DNA of 64,000 nucleotides from contig OX439040.1 in assembly GCA_949317995.1 (NCBI GenBank), positions 77,101,972 through 77,165,971 of the forward strand, in the 5' to 3' direction. Shown one piece after another: positions 20,280 to 32,549 of this stretch. The stretch comes from Acholoe squamosa (taxonomy: Eukaryota; Annelida; Polychaeta; Phyllodocida; Polynoidae). The notes under the pieces are model-generated. The model made no database searches, was not told the DNA's origin, and saw nothing but the letters and a program-made list of their open reading frames with translations. The position numbers were made by a program, and so were the translations under genes. The first letter of the stretch is position 1. Each line of letters begins with the position of its first letter.

Positions 20280-22220
20280 GGTATTTTTCCGAGTCCATTT
20301 TTCCACTGTCTGAGTGTCTCCCAATGTCACTGGGATCCATGAAATGCAACACAAATCTGAGAAAAATGTGTTCCTTTGAGAAACCGATTCCATCTTTTAG
20401 ACAAAAGATTTAGCTAACCAATTTTTCCACAAAAATGTGTCATGGCTATGTCAGCACTTCAATTTTGGATTTCAAAACAATAAAATATATTATGTCTAGA
20501 ATATCTCCTAGAACAACATGAAAAAACACAGCTACTATTCAGGATATTTACTGGCTATATCTACACATGTCCAATGGCCGTTAATGGGAATCCTTATTCA
20601 GGGAGAACACCCTAGAGAGTATGCAAACAGAGAGTGCAGCAGAGATTCCTCTATGGGACCTACATGTCACATTTTAATTGGCGCTGATTAGAATATGGCA
20701 GAATACTCTCTATGGGATACAACCAACGACCATCCTGTGTACATAGAGATAATCCTTTAATTACATCTCCAAACACATTCAACCAGAAGACCCTCCTCCT
20801 CTGATGCAGAGTAAGACGTCATAAGAGGCCAGATGCATCAGGTGCTGTATTGTTTGAGCAAGGAGGGTGTTACAAAATATGTCTTTAATGGTAAGGTAAA
20901 GTGTACTACAACCTTTCATTATGCAGGGTAATCCAATGGGACTGTTTTATTGCTAGTAATATGAAAGGAAATGTGGAAGCAGGATTTGAGGACATATGTA
21001 AGCACCGTTTGTATGGAGAGAGACATACTGTGCAGTCAATAATGGGCTGCATCTGGTCTCCTGTGACATCATACTCTGAATTAGAGAGGTCTCCCTCTTG
21101 CCCTTATGATAGCAGATGTGTTAAGAAGTAACACTGAATCTTTTTATTCAATGAAAATACTATTAAAATAAGTCATCATGAAAATAGGGTTGTCTTTTCC
21201 TTTAAGCATATAAATCGTTTGGTGCATATTGGCCAGCAGTCTAGTATATAGTATTCTGTGCTTTTTTCTTTAGTTGTCTTTTGATATTATCCTGTCCAAT
21301 TATTAAAAGACTTCATTGGCCCACGACCAAAAGTATTGACCTACATCCAGAAGCTGTACCCCCGCCAGTTATTAAAGACCTGTGCTCATATAAAGACCTA
21401 GTGCTTAAACGTGCAACTATGTTAGTTTCCTGACATGATAGGGCCAAATAAAAAAAGGTTTGTTTCAAGTTACACGACCGACCCTAACAAAACAGGGCCA
21501 AAAAAGATTTTTTTTTTATTTTGAAGGATTTTGTCTCATTATTTTTCATATCTTAAAGAAAGTTTTATTACATTTATTTCATCCATTTCATGTATCCTTT
21601 TCGTGTTCTTCCCCTCTGTCACAGTTGTCATTCTCCGGTCATTATTTTACAATGAAATCAAAGAATTTGATACATCCTTTGAAATGTACCCTAACAGTTC
21701 CTATATTTAATTGAAAATAAAAATTGAGAAAAAAAGTCCGACCGACCGACCTTTCCTTTTCAAGTTATGGAAGTGGAAACACATTTCTATTTTTTTTTGG
21801 CCTAGTCTTAGTGATGATAAAGTGTGCATGTCTAGACATAAAGTGGAACTTGATGTATTACATATTCTCCCTGCTGCATAGCTAGGAATTATCACTAAGG
21901 CCCAGGCTCTGTAAAAAACCAGCTTCAGCATGCGGATACTGTCATGTAATAGGAAGGAAGGGATGAGTGGTGAGTATGGTCGGCAATGTACATTTGGCCT
22001 AATTTATTGACTATCTTTGGATACCATTTGTCATTCATCAAAGCTGCCTACCCTAACACTTGTTTTGACATGTCACTGCTCTGGCACTGTGGTATTGTTA
22101 ATGATTTGTACTGACATAAAATCAGTGGAGTTTTACATCCCAATATCCTGTGGCCTACGGTACTACAATGGCAAGTGACCTACCTTACCCTAGGCCAATC
22201 CTATTATTACGCCTCATTCC
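20280..22220. other. no gene seen
   Basis: Open frames are short and unrelated to known domains. A T-rich stretch lies near 21509-21521. No element ends were recognised. Confidence 0.4.
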
Positions 22221-22224
22221 AATG

Positions 22225-22430
22225 AGAATCCGACAAGCAATAGGACTCCTGTTCTCTGTCCTTGTAATTGATAAATGGGGACTGAGAGGCGATGTTAATG
22301 AATTGGAGTCTCAACACAATAACAGGAGATGTAGGAAGGTATAAAACACAACAATGGCTGGAAAAGGTGCTGGGTCAGACGCATCCCTTTTACTACACTG
22401 GACAGACCTGGGGTCTGTTACTCAGAAGTA
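22225..22430 (+). repeat. dispersed repeat J, copy 3
   Basis: CTTGTAATTGATAAATG.GGAC and GGTGCTGGGTCAGAC are shared with 63760-63960 and with the copies at 3.1 and 6.8 kb respectively. Confidence 0.5.
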
Positions 22431-22520
22431 CCTAAAATATTTAGGTACCTGCACCATCTGTTCTGTGATCGTAGGGGATCTGCTTTGCACTTAGGTGATC
22501 TTCCAGTGATACTCTTTGGT

Positions 22521-22790
22521 GATCTTACTGGATTGATGAGAGCAAGATTGGTGCTCTTAGATTGATCTTATAGGGCTGATGAAAGCAAGATTGGTGCTCT
22601 TAGGTGATATTGGAGGGCTGATGAGAGCAAGATTGGTGCTCTTAGATTGATCTTACACTACAGAGCTGATGAGAGCAAGAGCGGTGCTCTTAGGTGATCT
22701 TAGAGGGCTGATGAGAGCAAGATTGGTGCACTTAGGTGATCTTACACAGCTGATGAGAGCAAGATTGATGCTCTTAGGGGATCTTACAGG
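22521..22790 (+). repeat. minisatellite, about 42-bp unit, 6 copies
   Basis: The core GATGAGAGCAAGATTGGTGC starts at 22535, 22578, 22620, 22668, 22710 and 22752 (spacings 43, 42, 48, 42, 42). Each unit holds a small inverted repeat, GAGC...GCTC. Confidence 0.85.
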
Positions 22791-22799
22791 GATCATGAG

Positions 22800-24235
22800 A
22801 CCATGAATACCTAGATGCTTGGTCCCATTCATGATCCCACTTGATTCTTGGTCTTATCTGTAATCTCAACTTTTTTTTTGCACTCAGGGTGAAGGATTAT
22901 GTTTACCTGGGAACATCAAGCAAGGCCCACACAGAGTTCCAAATTCATTTTGTGTGCATGATCAGGGTTTGAGTAACAAACCCCAGGGCCCTTAGAAGAC
23001 TGATGTATGGCCATGACCATCTAGGTCTAGTAGCTGAAACCGAGTGTTAGTGGTTTAAGGTGTCCATAAACTTTGTAGTAATGTCACCCTTTACATGCCA
23101 CCAGTGCTATAATGCACCCTACCATCCTCATAATGCAGTCTATGCAAGTGATTATTCACCTGGGGTTTATCTCAATACCCCTGTTGACAGCATGGTAACC
23201 TTATTAGGCTTATTAAGCCTATATTTATATCATCAGAGACATTGATACAAGTCCAATGTCTATATTATTGCATCATAAACAGCCTGTAGGCCTATCATAA
23301 TCCAAGAGGGTGATGCAACAGTTAATAATTGCTTAAAGAATTAATGCATGATGCCTTCTGGTTGGTATGAATGCAGTCCATAACCATTGCTGTATTCATG
23401 CATCAAGCAGATTGATGCACTCCTGTAGCATCAATATAATGCAGTTCTGCAAGGTTTTCCACCAGTACTGCATTGGTCCATAACAATGAACCTATAATGT
23501 GACCCCTAGAGGGTAACCACCCTGTAAACCTGATGAAGTGTTGAAGTGCAGCTGGAATGTGGAGGGGAAGGTAATGATTGTAACAGAGTTTAGTGTTAAG
23601 GCATGTACGTGCTCAGCTTAGGACTGTCTGACTCAATCTCCAGCAGTCTCACCAAGGATAGTACAGTATAAGCTTCTTGGTCTCACCCCTTAAGGCTGCT
23701 GCTGAAACATACCCATCCTTTTGGCTGGCTATTTTCTACACTCTCAGTCCGAATTGTAAAGCTACTGTAAAGACCACTGTACTGCAAAACCCTTGGCCTA
23801 GTCTAACAGTCTACTGTTGTAATATATTTTCCCCAGTATTCCTCGCTCAGGAAAAAAGTGCTGCATCCATGCATAGTTCTTGCCCTGAGCGAATAATTCC
23901 CTTACATCAACACTTTGAAGGAACCATCATGCCATGAGCACCAGACCATCTTCCCTGTGTTTATGTAAAAAGGAAACTCCATATTATAGGAGAAGCCCTG
24001 TATATGACCAGCAAATTTGATGTGAAGAAACCTCTAATATAATGGACGACCATGATTTGAGATTCATAATTGTAATGCACATGTAGGTTCAAAAGAGTAC
24101 TCAAACAAACCCCCATCTAGTGATGCGGTCAGTTATATATGGGGAATTTTATACTCTTACTGAAATTTCAGTCGAGCCCAATAGTCTCAAATTAGTAATC
24201 GTAGAGCATAACTTGATGCCCTGTAAGATACATGT
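22800..24235. other. no gene seen
   Basis: Several GATGCATCA-like words occur. No coding signal or element ends were recognised. Confidence 0.4.
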
Positions 24236-24238
24236 CTG

Positions 24239-24482
24239 CAGGGCATTTCAAAACAATATTTATAGCTATGGTTTTGAATTGCCCTCCTGGCATACAAGAT
24301 TAAGTGCTCAGAAAATTCCAGCAATTTCTATTCCTGCAGCAAGACACATTCCAGTATTTTCACCACTAACTGGATATGAATCGCTGAACATGGCGGGATT
24401 GCTGAACAAAGTGGTAATGGCACTTAACTGAGTTACAACAACTTGAAGGGGATCTAGTCGTACCACCTTGAGAAATGCCTTC
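24239..24482. mobile_element. family D element, possible 244-bp copy
   Basis: The right end is clear (GATCTAGTCGTACCACCTTG, AGAAATGCCTTC) and is followed by CTG at 24483-24485. A weak left end (GGGCATTTC) follows CTG at 24236-24238. The right half is firm; the left boundary is tentative. Confidence 0.5.
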
Positions 24483-24489
24483 CTGATGC

Positions 24490-26415
24490 ACCCTATAACA
24501 AGGCACAACTATCTATGCATCCAGCAAGCGTGCCAATTACCATCAGCTATCTGCAGTCACATCAATGAGAATAGGCCGGAATAGGGCAAAGTGCTTACTA
24601 TCAGACTGCAATTCATTGTAAGTGTAATCTATCCCACCTTCACCAAAGCTGAGCAGTTCCTGATTTGAAAATCATACGCCCAGTTAATGGGATAAGTAGT
24701 GTACTGTGCCAAGAAATATGGGCTCTGCTACCAGTACCTAAGGGGCATTACTGAGGTTCTATCCTAGAAATGTAAGGAGCCTTTATTCTATCCCCCTTCA
24801 GCATGAGTTATCTGGATATGGGTAGAGATAGAGGGAATGCAGATATCAGCAGATATTACAAGATGTAAGTTGGTAAATACTGTAGACATTGATCATATCA
24901 TGGACATATTTGCAAGTTTATTACTTACACTTGGCAACTAGCAATACTCTGCATTCTGTTATATTAATGTCTCATTGATTTTCTCCTAATCTCAATTCAT
25001 AGACAGAAGTCCCTGTGTTTATGAATCGGTGTAGCTGTCCCGCATTCAACTGGGTCTATAAGGCCTCATTGAATCCGGGACAGCTACACCTTGGAGAATA
25101 CGATGCAAAATTATTCACTAATCGTTGACATTTGCTTATATACTCATACATAGGGCATGTATATGTCATATAGGGGTTACGTATATCACAATAATACACT
25201 AATGTATATACCCATTTGTTGTCATCATCAGAACGATGTCCTTAGGGTGACAACAGCCCGTTACTGCCATATGATGCTTTTATATCCTTGTTCCTTTTTC
25301 ATTATTACTGTGTGACTACTGGTGAGTACCCACTGTCGTTCATTTTAGGAACCATCTTATAAATATGTGCTTGACAATTAAAGGTATGGCACCCCTGTTA
25401 TACACCACCCAACCCCGAGCATCAGGCCCACAGGTAAGTCTAAAATGATTTAAAAAATCTAACACTAGCAGGTTTACTCATTACTAGATTAGGACTGTCT
25501 TAATGAGTAAACCATTAATCCTATACATCCCTCACATGGTTAAAGGCCACAGCGAGGAGAAAAAAATAAGTTTAATATCCTAGGTTACATGCTCCACTGC
25601 AGGGAGCATAGTTGTTGCTTGTTATAGAATGCCCCCTGCCCCTGGGTAAGTGAGGTAGAACGAGGCTGGGAAGGCGTGGAGGAATTTTTACACACTGCAG
25701 GTATTGGACTGATGCCATTGCAATACTGATCTAGATTCTAGATAGGTTGCTACATAGGCTTCCATAATAGCTAGCTGACAGACACCAGGGACCTTTTTCT
25801 ATTCTGATAAAGAATTCTTAATGTATGATTATTAGTGTTTTTATAGTCTCAAATGAATTTTTGGTTGTGCAAAGGAATGTGTATTTGTCTGGTGTAAATT
25901 GTCAAAAGGCCATTTGTGTTTTGGAGGAAGAAGATGATCAAATAATGTGACGATTTTTTACGATAGGAATGCATTGTTGTCATCATAAGCATGAATTCAT
26001 TGATGATTCTTTTTTTTTTTACATTTAATGATCAAATAAAATAGCTGTATAAATATTCTAAACACACCATGTATACGATTTGGGCATTTTGAGTGCCTTT
26101 TTGGTGACAACCACAATGCGTTATGTAGCTATACCCATACTCGTTTCACTGACAGTAAGATTCAGCGACACTTTGTACATTTCCTATATACATATGACAG
26201 CTCATTTGAATTCATCTCCATAGTACATACATGGGTTGAAACCAAGGAATATGGTATTGCTTGGGGTGGACTCGATCACTGAAATTTGGGATCCAAAGTC
26301 CTGCATGCTGTCAACTATCCCATGGGAGCAGACGCTGGTGGTGGTCATATAAAACAGCCATGGTAATCCTTCATTGGGCCATAGCTGGACAATCCCACTG
26401 CAAGCAGCATTATAA
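24490..26415. other. mostly unassigned, one hairpin
   Basis: Apart from the inverted repeat at 25029-25089, nothing is recognised. Confidence 0.4.
25029..25089. repeat. 21-bp hairpin, one mismatch, 19-nt loop
   Basis: Arm 25029-25049 (GTGTAGCTGTCCCG..) pairs with 25069-25089 (..CGGGACAGCTACAC), with one internal mismatch. The flanks do not extend the stem. It could be a tiny MITE core or a small-RNA hairpin; the stem is short for an animal pre-miRNA. Confidence 0.75.
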
Positions 26416-26420
26416 TTCTG

Positions 26421-26779
26421 GAGGGTGTTGCTCCAATTGTAAAAGGAAGAGCTGGCTAAAAATGCCCTTGTTTCCAGTCCTTTCTTTTCATGTAGGTATA
26501 ACTTGTCCCTTTTTTGTTTACAAGTGGACATTTAAGTATGGTGCTCAAAAAGAGGGATTTGAGTAGGTACCTAGTTGGGAGAAGTCAGTCAGTATAATAT
26601 ACTATAGAGTGTGTGACATAAGTAGGTACCTGATAGTGCAGCTCTCTCTGTTTTAAACAAGGCAGGTGACTTTTCAGACTAATGTGGTGAGTGCAAGTTG
26701 AATGGTGAAGCAGAGCATGACTTCTTCTGAAAAGAGTGTACCTACTGGCAGCTCTTTTTACCATAGGAGCAACACGCTC
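26421..26779 (+). mobile_element. family C element, complete, CTG duplication
   Basis: A 359-bp element with inverted ends GAGGGTGTTGCTCC and GAGCGTGTTGCTCC, extending imperfectly through GTAAAAGGAAGAGCTG. CTG is duplicated at 26418-26420 and 26780-26782. The body matches 46483-46855 closely and 61508-61800 partly. The terminal repeat is itself partly self-complementary (GGAG...CTCC). Non-coding. Confidence 0.85.
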
Positions 26780-26784
26780 CTGGA

Positions 26785-28100
26785 CACTGTCAGGCCCAAC
26801 CCTATTGGTACACTAGGTAGGGAGTTGCGCCGAGCAAGGTCACGGTCTGGACGGCCGACCATTTTGCAGGTCCAGTCCCCACTCACAGTGAACATAGTGT
26901 TTTCAACTCAATTCTTATTGATGTCTGAGGGGCAAATCATGGTATAAACGCACTAAAGTATGACTACCTTTGGGGAGACCATTGTTCTAATGAAAAAAAA
27001 ACTTCCTCAAGGGCATTGCTTCTACTTCTTTGATCTCTGTCTATCACATCAAACTTATTCATACTCATCAAGATACTAATATGTAAGGGATATGGTGCAT
27101 AAAGCTAGACTAATCAAAGCTCCCTCGTGTCCTCGTGTCTCACTATTGAATTCACAAAAGGTCTAATGAGAATTTTAAGACGCCTTGAGGATTCAACCTT
27201 AAAAGGAAATATCCAAAACTGCTTTGATACAGTACTCAAAAGGTGACTCTTTAGCCACTCCCCCTTCAACAACACACAGGCTGGAAGGAAAAGAAAGACT
27301 GCTTGATATTAATATTGAAATCGATGTTGAATAAGACTATAGATAACTATGAATAGACACAATGTCACCACAAAGGCATTCAATATATTGTTTTTAACAA
27401 TACCAGTGTTGCTGTCTCATTGCATTCACTAGCCAACAAAATGAGTACTCACCCAATAGAACAATTCCTTCAATTCTGATGTTTCATGTTCTTGCCTTCT
27501 CCATATGTCATAACCAAGTTAGGGTGAAACCCATCCCTTATGCTTTGATGTTATTTTTACTCAGATATCCCTTTGATGTCCATGGCGCTCCATAATTTTC
27601 AGCAATAGATAAACTGTGACATTAACCATTTAAAGGCTGCCTGTTTCATTCCAGCATTTTGACTATTTGGCGTTATGATGCAAAAATATGTGACACGATC
27701 CGCAAAAAATGGATTTAGTGCAGAGGGTTCTAAGACCCTTTCTCCCAGTACATGTCACATATAGAGCTCAATTCGTAATGCAGCAATTTCTGTGAAACTG
27801 GTTAATATAAATACTGCAAACTCAGCAAATAATTAGGTGAAGGGAAGGGAGTGAAAGGGGAAGGAGGAAGGAATAAGAACTCAACCCATGCTTTAGGAAC
27901 AAAATCTGGATTTCAGTGACAAAAACCATGTCTTAGCTCCTAGAACCCCATTTTTGGTAGCAAACACTGAGTTCATGCACCAAAAACTGGGTTTTGTATG
28001 CTAAAGCTGAAACTTTGGAAGCAAAAACTGGGTTTTGGATACAGGGCATGAAATCGGTAACCAAATCCAGGTTTTTGTTACAAAACTGGGTTTTTGTATG
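26785..28100. other. no gene; degenerate CAAAAACTGGGTTTTG repeats at the end
   Basis: Between about 27955 and 28100 the quasi-palindrome CAAAAACTGGGTTTTG recurs in several degenerate copies. The rest is unassigned. Confidence 0.45.
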
Positions 28101-28108
28101 CTAAACCA

Positions 28109-29236
28109 CACTGAAAAACTGAGAGACACGAAACTAGTCAGTGCAGACGACTTTAAGTCCTCAGGTTGACGATACCTAAAACTACAGCTTTAGGTCATCA
28201 AAGTGACGACTTCAGGTTGTCACCCTGACCACCTAAGTCGTCAGTATGATGACTTTCTATTGTCAGTATGACGAGTTTAGGTGGTCATTTGACCTTGACT
28301 ACACTGCAAAAATGGTGTTTAGATCCTAAACACAATTCTAAACATATTCTTGCAACGTTTTTGTAATCACATTAATTTCCTAAACATGTTTAGCCAAACA
28401 ATGTGCTTAGCTCAAGTGTTTAGAAATCTAGGTGTTTAGGTTCAAAATTTGTGTTTAGATATGGATGAAATTTTGCGTTTAGATGTTTATGAATTTTTGT
28501 GTTTAGATGTCTAAGTGATTTGGTGGGAAGTAAGGGTTTGCAGACATTGTATCCATTAAAAAAATAGAGGAATATCTTTTGTTTGTTTTCTCATTTACTG
28601 GAGGACATCAGCATGTATTTACACTGCAAAGTCTCCAAAGATGTCAGCCACAGCTATATACATATATGTACATACTGCATTAGAATAGGAGACTTGAGGA
28701 AGTACAACAGGTTGGCAAGAAGGACATTGCTTTATACTTTACAAAATAACATGACATAGGTGTAAGTCATGGAGCTCATTGATAATTCTATGGTAATGAT
28801 GGTGGTGTAAGTTGAATTTAGTTAATTTTCTATTGTTGTGTCTATTTATATAACATTTAATGAAATGACACTATGATGAACAAGACGTTTGAGGACATTT
28901 GTCACAACAATTGATTATAGCTGTGTCCATTCAGAGGTAGTGCTGCTACCTGGTGTGGATTTGACATCCAAGTATCTAAACATATTGATGTTTGAATCTA
29001 AACACCTAATATTCAACTGTTTAAACTCTAAACATCTGAACATGTTTAGCAAAAATGTTTATGTATTTAGAATGAAAGCGTTATTTTCCTAAATCGATGA
29101 TACACCTAACTGATGTATATGTTTAGGTTTTAAACATGTTTAGACCTGAACATGTTTAAAATCTAAACACCATTTTTGCAGTGTACCCTAAACTCCTCTG
29201 TTTTGATGAGTTTTAGGCGGCGGCATGTTTTCTGTG
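28109..29236 (+). mobile_element. family G CACTG-ended element, split by family H
   Basis: Ends CACTGAAAAACTG and (complement) CACAGAAAACATGCCGCCGC, with CA at 28107-28108 and 29237-29238. Removing the nested H element leaves about 246 bp full of TGACGAC-like subterminal words. The shorter copy at 33879-33982 shares both ends. CACTR ends with 2-3-bp duplications and subterminal repeats fit CACTA/EnSpm elements. Confidence 0.7.
28302..29183 (+). mobile_element. family H CACTG-ended element, TA duplication
   Basis: An 882-bp element with inverted ends CACTGCAAAAATGGTGTTTA and TA at 28300-28301 and 29184-29185. Both ends carry many TGTTTAG/CTAAACA words, the subterminal repeats expected of CACTA-type elements. 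It sits inside family G. A second copy, inverted, lies at 39861-40741. Its short open frames are translations of these words. Confidence 0.85.
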
Positions 29237-29239
29237 CAG

Positions 29240-30515
29240 GCATATATCTACTCCAATGTAACTGCGTCACTCTATCATGCCATCTTCATACCCATAATCA
29301 ACCCATAACAGGATATAGATAGGCCGATGTAAAGGTGAGAGTTGACAACATGTTTTCTATGAATAATTCATGTCTTCTCTAACATTGTTCTTTCCAGCTT
29401 CCCAGCTTTCCCAATTCCACATTCCAAAGACGGACTTCACTCTGCATAAACCCTTTAAAGGCTGTGTAGGCAGGAGCGCATGCTATAGCAAAGGACTACT
29501 GGTTATGCTGACTAGCACTTCATTTGTGCATCATTCTGACACTCCCTCTAGGAGTGTATCAATACTGCAGGGTTAGCCTGATGCTTAAAGGAGTTTCAAG
29601 ATGCGCTATCGCCCCTTAAATTACCACATTACACACATATAAAAAAAGCCTATTCTCAAGGATTACATTTGCACATCTTGTCAAGGCAATGTGTTAACAA
29701 ACTCTTATATTCAGTGTGACATAGGAATATATATGAGACCGGAAATTTATCCATCTATGAAGACAACCCATTGGCATAACTGAATGATTAGGGAATGTAG
29801 AGAGATACATTAATCGATTGGCCTATAGGGAAAAAAAAACAGGAAAGGACTGCACCTTCAAGCTTAACAGCATGATACAGCAATGTTCTACATTATAACC
29901 TGAATTGAGTAGTCTAAGTTGGTTAGGCTTAAGGTTATTATTGGACACAAGGAAACCAATGGTCAGCTTAAGTTGGTAAAATGCCAACCAGATTGTGCAT
30001 CTATTTTGCTCCTCTTTCTGTTTTGTTCTGCACCGTATCAATTTAGCTTTCCCTCTAAATGTTTTATTTCTTCTTTGCACCAAATAGAAAACATCTTCCT
30101 GAACAGTTTTTCTTTGCATACAGTCTCTAACCTTGAAGCCAGGTTAGAAGACTAGTGAGGATTCGAATAAATAAAAAGAGATGGTCAAGACCTGCTCTAT
30201 GCAAAGTGCGTCCCGTGCACCCAACATAGTGAAGAAGTAAATCAATGTACAGTCAACTCTCGATATATACGCCTTCAATAAGTCGGTTGATTCACTTATC
30301 AGCCGATTTTTCTCAATGTACACATTTAATTACAGCCATTGAATTCTATAGTAACACTGCTTCAGAGAACCGGCTGATTCAATAACCAGCCAATTTTAGT
30401 CTGAAATGGAGGTGGCCGATTTAAAGAGACATGACTGTACCATTGTACCTCGGGGGATGCTCTCTTTGTAATGTGTACACATATGTGAGGCTGGCAACGG
30501 TACATTTTCAAGGAA
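29240..30515. other. no gene seen
   Basis: No recognised coding region or element. Confidence 0.4.
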
Positions 30516-30519
30516 AAGT

Positions 30520-30812
30520 CCCTAGCAAGCCTCCTGTTTCAGCCACAAATGTCCTTAGCAAGGGTCTACGTTTGAGCAAAATATCCCTAGCAAGGGTCAA
30601 CATTCAGCAAAATACCCGGATTCACACAGAAAATTCAGAAAATATTTTCTGAGTTTTCATGAAAATAGCATGAACAAAACACAAATGTTCTCCCAAACAA
30701 GGTCAGTTTACAAAGATATTCTGAGCAAAATCTAAGACTATTATGTCAAAAGTTCCCTAGCAAGGTTAGGGTTTTGAAGAAAAACTCTGCGAACGGTTGC
30801 CCTAGCAAGAGT
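30520..30812 (+). repeat. five copies of CCCTAGCAAGGGT-like word
   Basis: Copies start at about 30520, 30552, 30585, 30755 and 30800. The word is quasi-palindromic (CCCT..AGGG). The copies are separated by unrelated text, so this is not a simple tandem array. Confidence 0.6.
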
Positions 30813-30982
30813 AAGGGTAGTCGGGGGTTCAGCCACACACGAGTATAAACAGAAACAACAAAAGAATTACCTCCCCCTTGCATTGTACATTAGTGCTAAG
30901 AGTTGGAGGTTAGACGTGGTATGCACTCTATAAGGAGGGACAACAGTCATCCCTACCAGTGAGCATACAAAACCACCACCAG

Positions 30983-31680
30983 GAGGCTATTGCGAAAAGA
31001 ATCTGATGCGGATTCTCACTGTCATAACTCACCTTCCAGTTCCTGGCTGTTCTGCTGCTCTGGAGGCTGTTGCAAAAGGATTTGGAATTCAATTCTCACT
31101 GTAACTAATGCATCTTCCAGTTCCTCCCGATTCTCCACCCAGGGAGACCAATTCCCACCTTATACTGTAATGGAATTGACTTACTCTGAATTAGACTGCA
31201 TTGCAAAAAGTTGAGGAACTGGTTCCATGATTAATTCCACCTGAATGCTTCCAATAGTCGAAAGGCCAGGCAATCAGCGAAAGGAACTGGCTGGGAACTG
31301 GTTCCCGATTAGGAAGCATTCACCAGTTCCTGACCACTCCTAAACTACTTCTATGACCAATTATCTTTTGGCAACCCAACAGGGAATTGATTCCCTGAGG
31401 TCAGTCAGTTCCATTTTGGGAATACCACCTCCGACAAAATCGTTTCCAAATCTTTTTGCAACAGCCTGCAGAACCAACTTCTCACCTTACACACAGAATC
31501 AATCCTCTTTGTGAGTCATACTGGGAAGCATTCCCAAACTCATGAAAACTTAAGAATCAATTCCATTACCTATTACCTTGCTGCAAAACAGGGGAGAAGT
31601 CATTGCCTGAGGGTAGTCAGTTCCCATTTGGGAATAGCACCCCCGACAGAATTGAATTCCTGTCCTTTCGCAACACCCTC
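30983..31680. mobile_element. family E element, CAG duplication
   Basis: A 698-bp element with ends GAGGCTATTGCGAAAAG and (complement) GAGGGTGTTGCGAAAGG. CAG occurs at 30980-30982 and 31681-31683. The interior contains repeated CCAGTTCCTG words and a nested relative at 31063-31468. Non-coding. Confidence 0.82.
31063..31468. mobile_element. family E-like element nested in family E
   Basis: Ends GAGGCTGTTGCAAAAGG and (complement) AGGCTGTTGCAAAAAG. Preceded by CTG (31060-31062) and followed by CAG (31470-31472 region), so the duplication is of CWG form but imperfect. An alternative is an internal duplication of the parent element's ends. Confidence 0.55.
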
Positions 31681-31942
31681 CAGTCTACAGTAACCCAAGA
31701 GGACTCACTGCAAGAAGGCTACATTGTAAAACTGAACCCTAGACTGCTAGAGATCCATACCCCACACTGATGACAACCACTACAGGCAGAAGCATTTTTA
31801 TAATATTGGCCTGTGAAGGGTGAAGGGTTAAACACTAGTAGGTAATCTCAACTCTCAAAATCTGTTAAGGACTGCTGCATCCTGTATGGTCCTTGTTGTG
31901 CATTCGACATTAGCTCGACATTAGCTCACAATAAATAAAAAT

Positions 31943-31990
31943 AAATTAGGAATAAAACCATCACATAAATTAGGAATAAAACCATCACAT
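31943..31990 (+). repeat. 24-bp tandem duplication
   Basis: ATAAATTAGGAATAAAACCA followed by TCAC occurs twice in a row. Confidence 0.75.
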
Positions 31991-32549
31991 TCTAAAGCAT
32001 GTTTGGGACATTATTCAAAGTGAATGAGTAAATCAATTTTATAGATGTACATCAGTTCTAGAAGTTGAAGGTTAGAGGTGAGATGCAGCCCTTAACAAAG
32101 TACAACACTCAATGCTACCAGGGAGTGTAGATTATAGCCTCACCGTTGGATTAAGTATACGTCTAAGAGCTAAGAAAGTCCCCTAGAACACAATACTCCA
32201 AAACACACTTCCTACAATCATAGGTTAAAGGGTATGTGTCCTTTTCAGAAAACTGATTCACAAATCCACCCACAAGAAATATAGAAATATTAAGAATTTA
32301 TAAGATTTCCCGAATCTTAAGCACGTTCTTTTATACCAGGTAACTTGAAGGAGTTAATCAATGTTACCAAGGTACAGTGGTGCAAACAGTTGTAGGTTAG
32401 AGGTGTGAAAAACCCTGTCACACTCTACAATGATCAACACTATCAGTAAGCATACAAACCCATCACCAGTCTACAGTAGCCAAAGAGGAGGCTTAAGGCT
32501 TTATTGCAAAGCTGAACCACTCAAATACACAACTGCCATACATGGCGCC

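Larger units (their letters stand above)
30890..32545 (+). repeat. three-copy local repeat R, first copy split by family E
   Basis: Text around TTGGAGGTTAGACGTG (30900), TTGAAGGTTAGAGGTG (about 32060) and TTGTAGGTTAGAGGTG (about 32390), with following 'agcatacaaa.cc' and CCAGTCTACAGTA, forms three diverged copies. The third copy (CAG at 32467-32469) shows the sequence before the family E insertion. Confidence 0.65.

Noticed and set aside
22521-22790. Possible CRISPR-like array
   Set aside because: Units are contiguous minisatellite copies without unique spacers.
30520-30812. Possible CRISPR-like array
   Set aside because: Repeats are only 13 bp, irregularly spaced and in an animal genome; no Cas genes.
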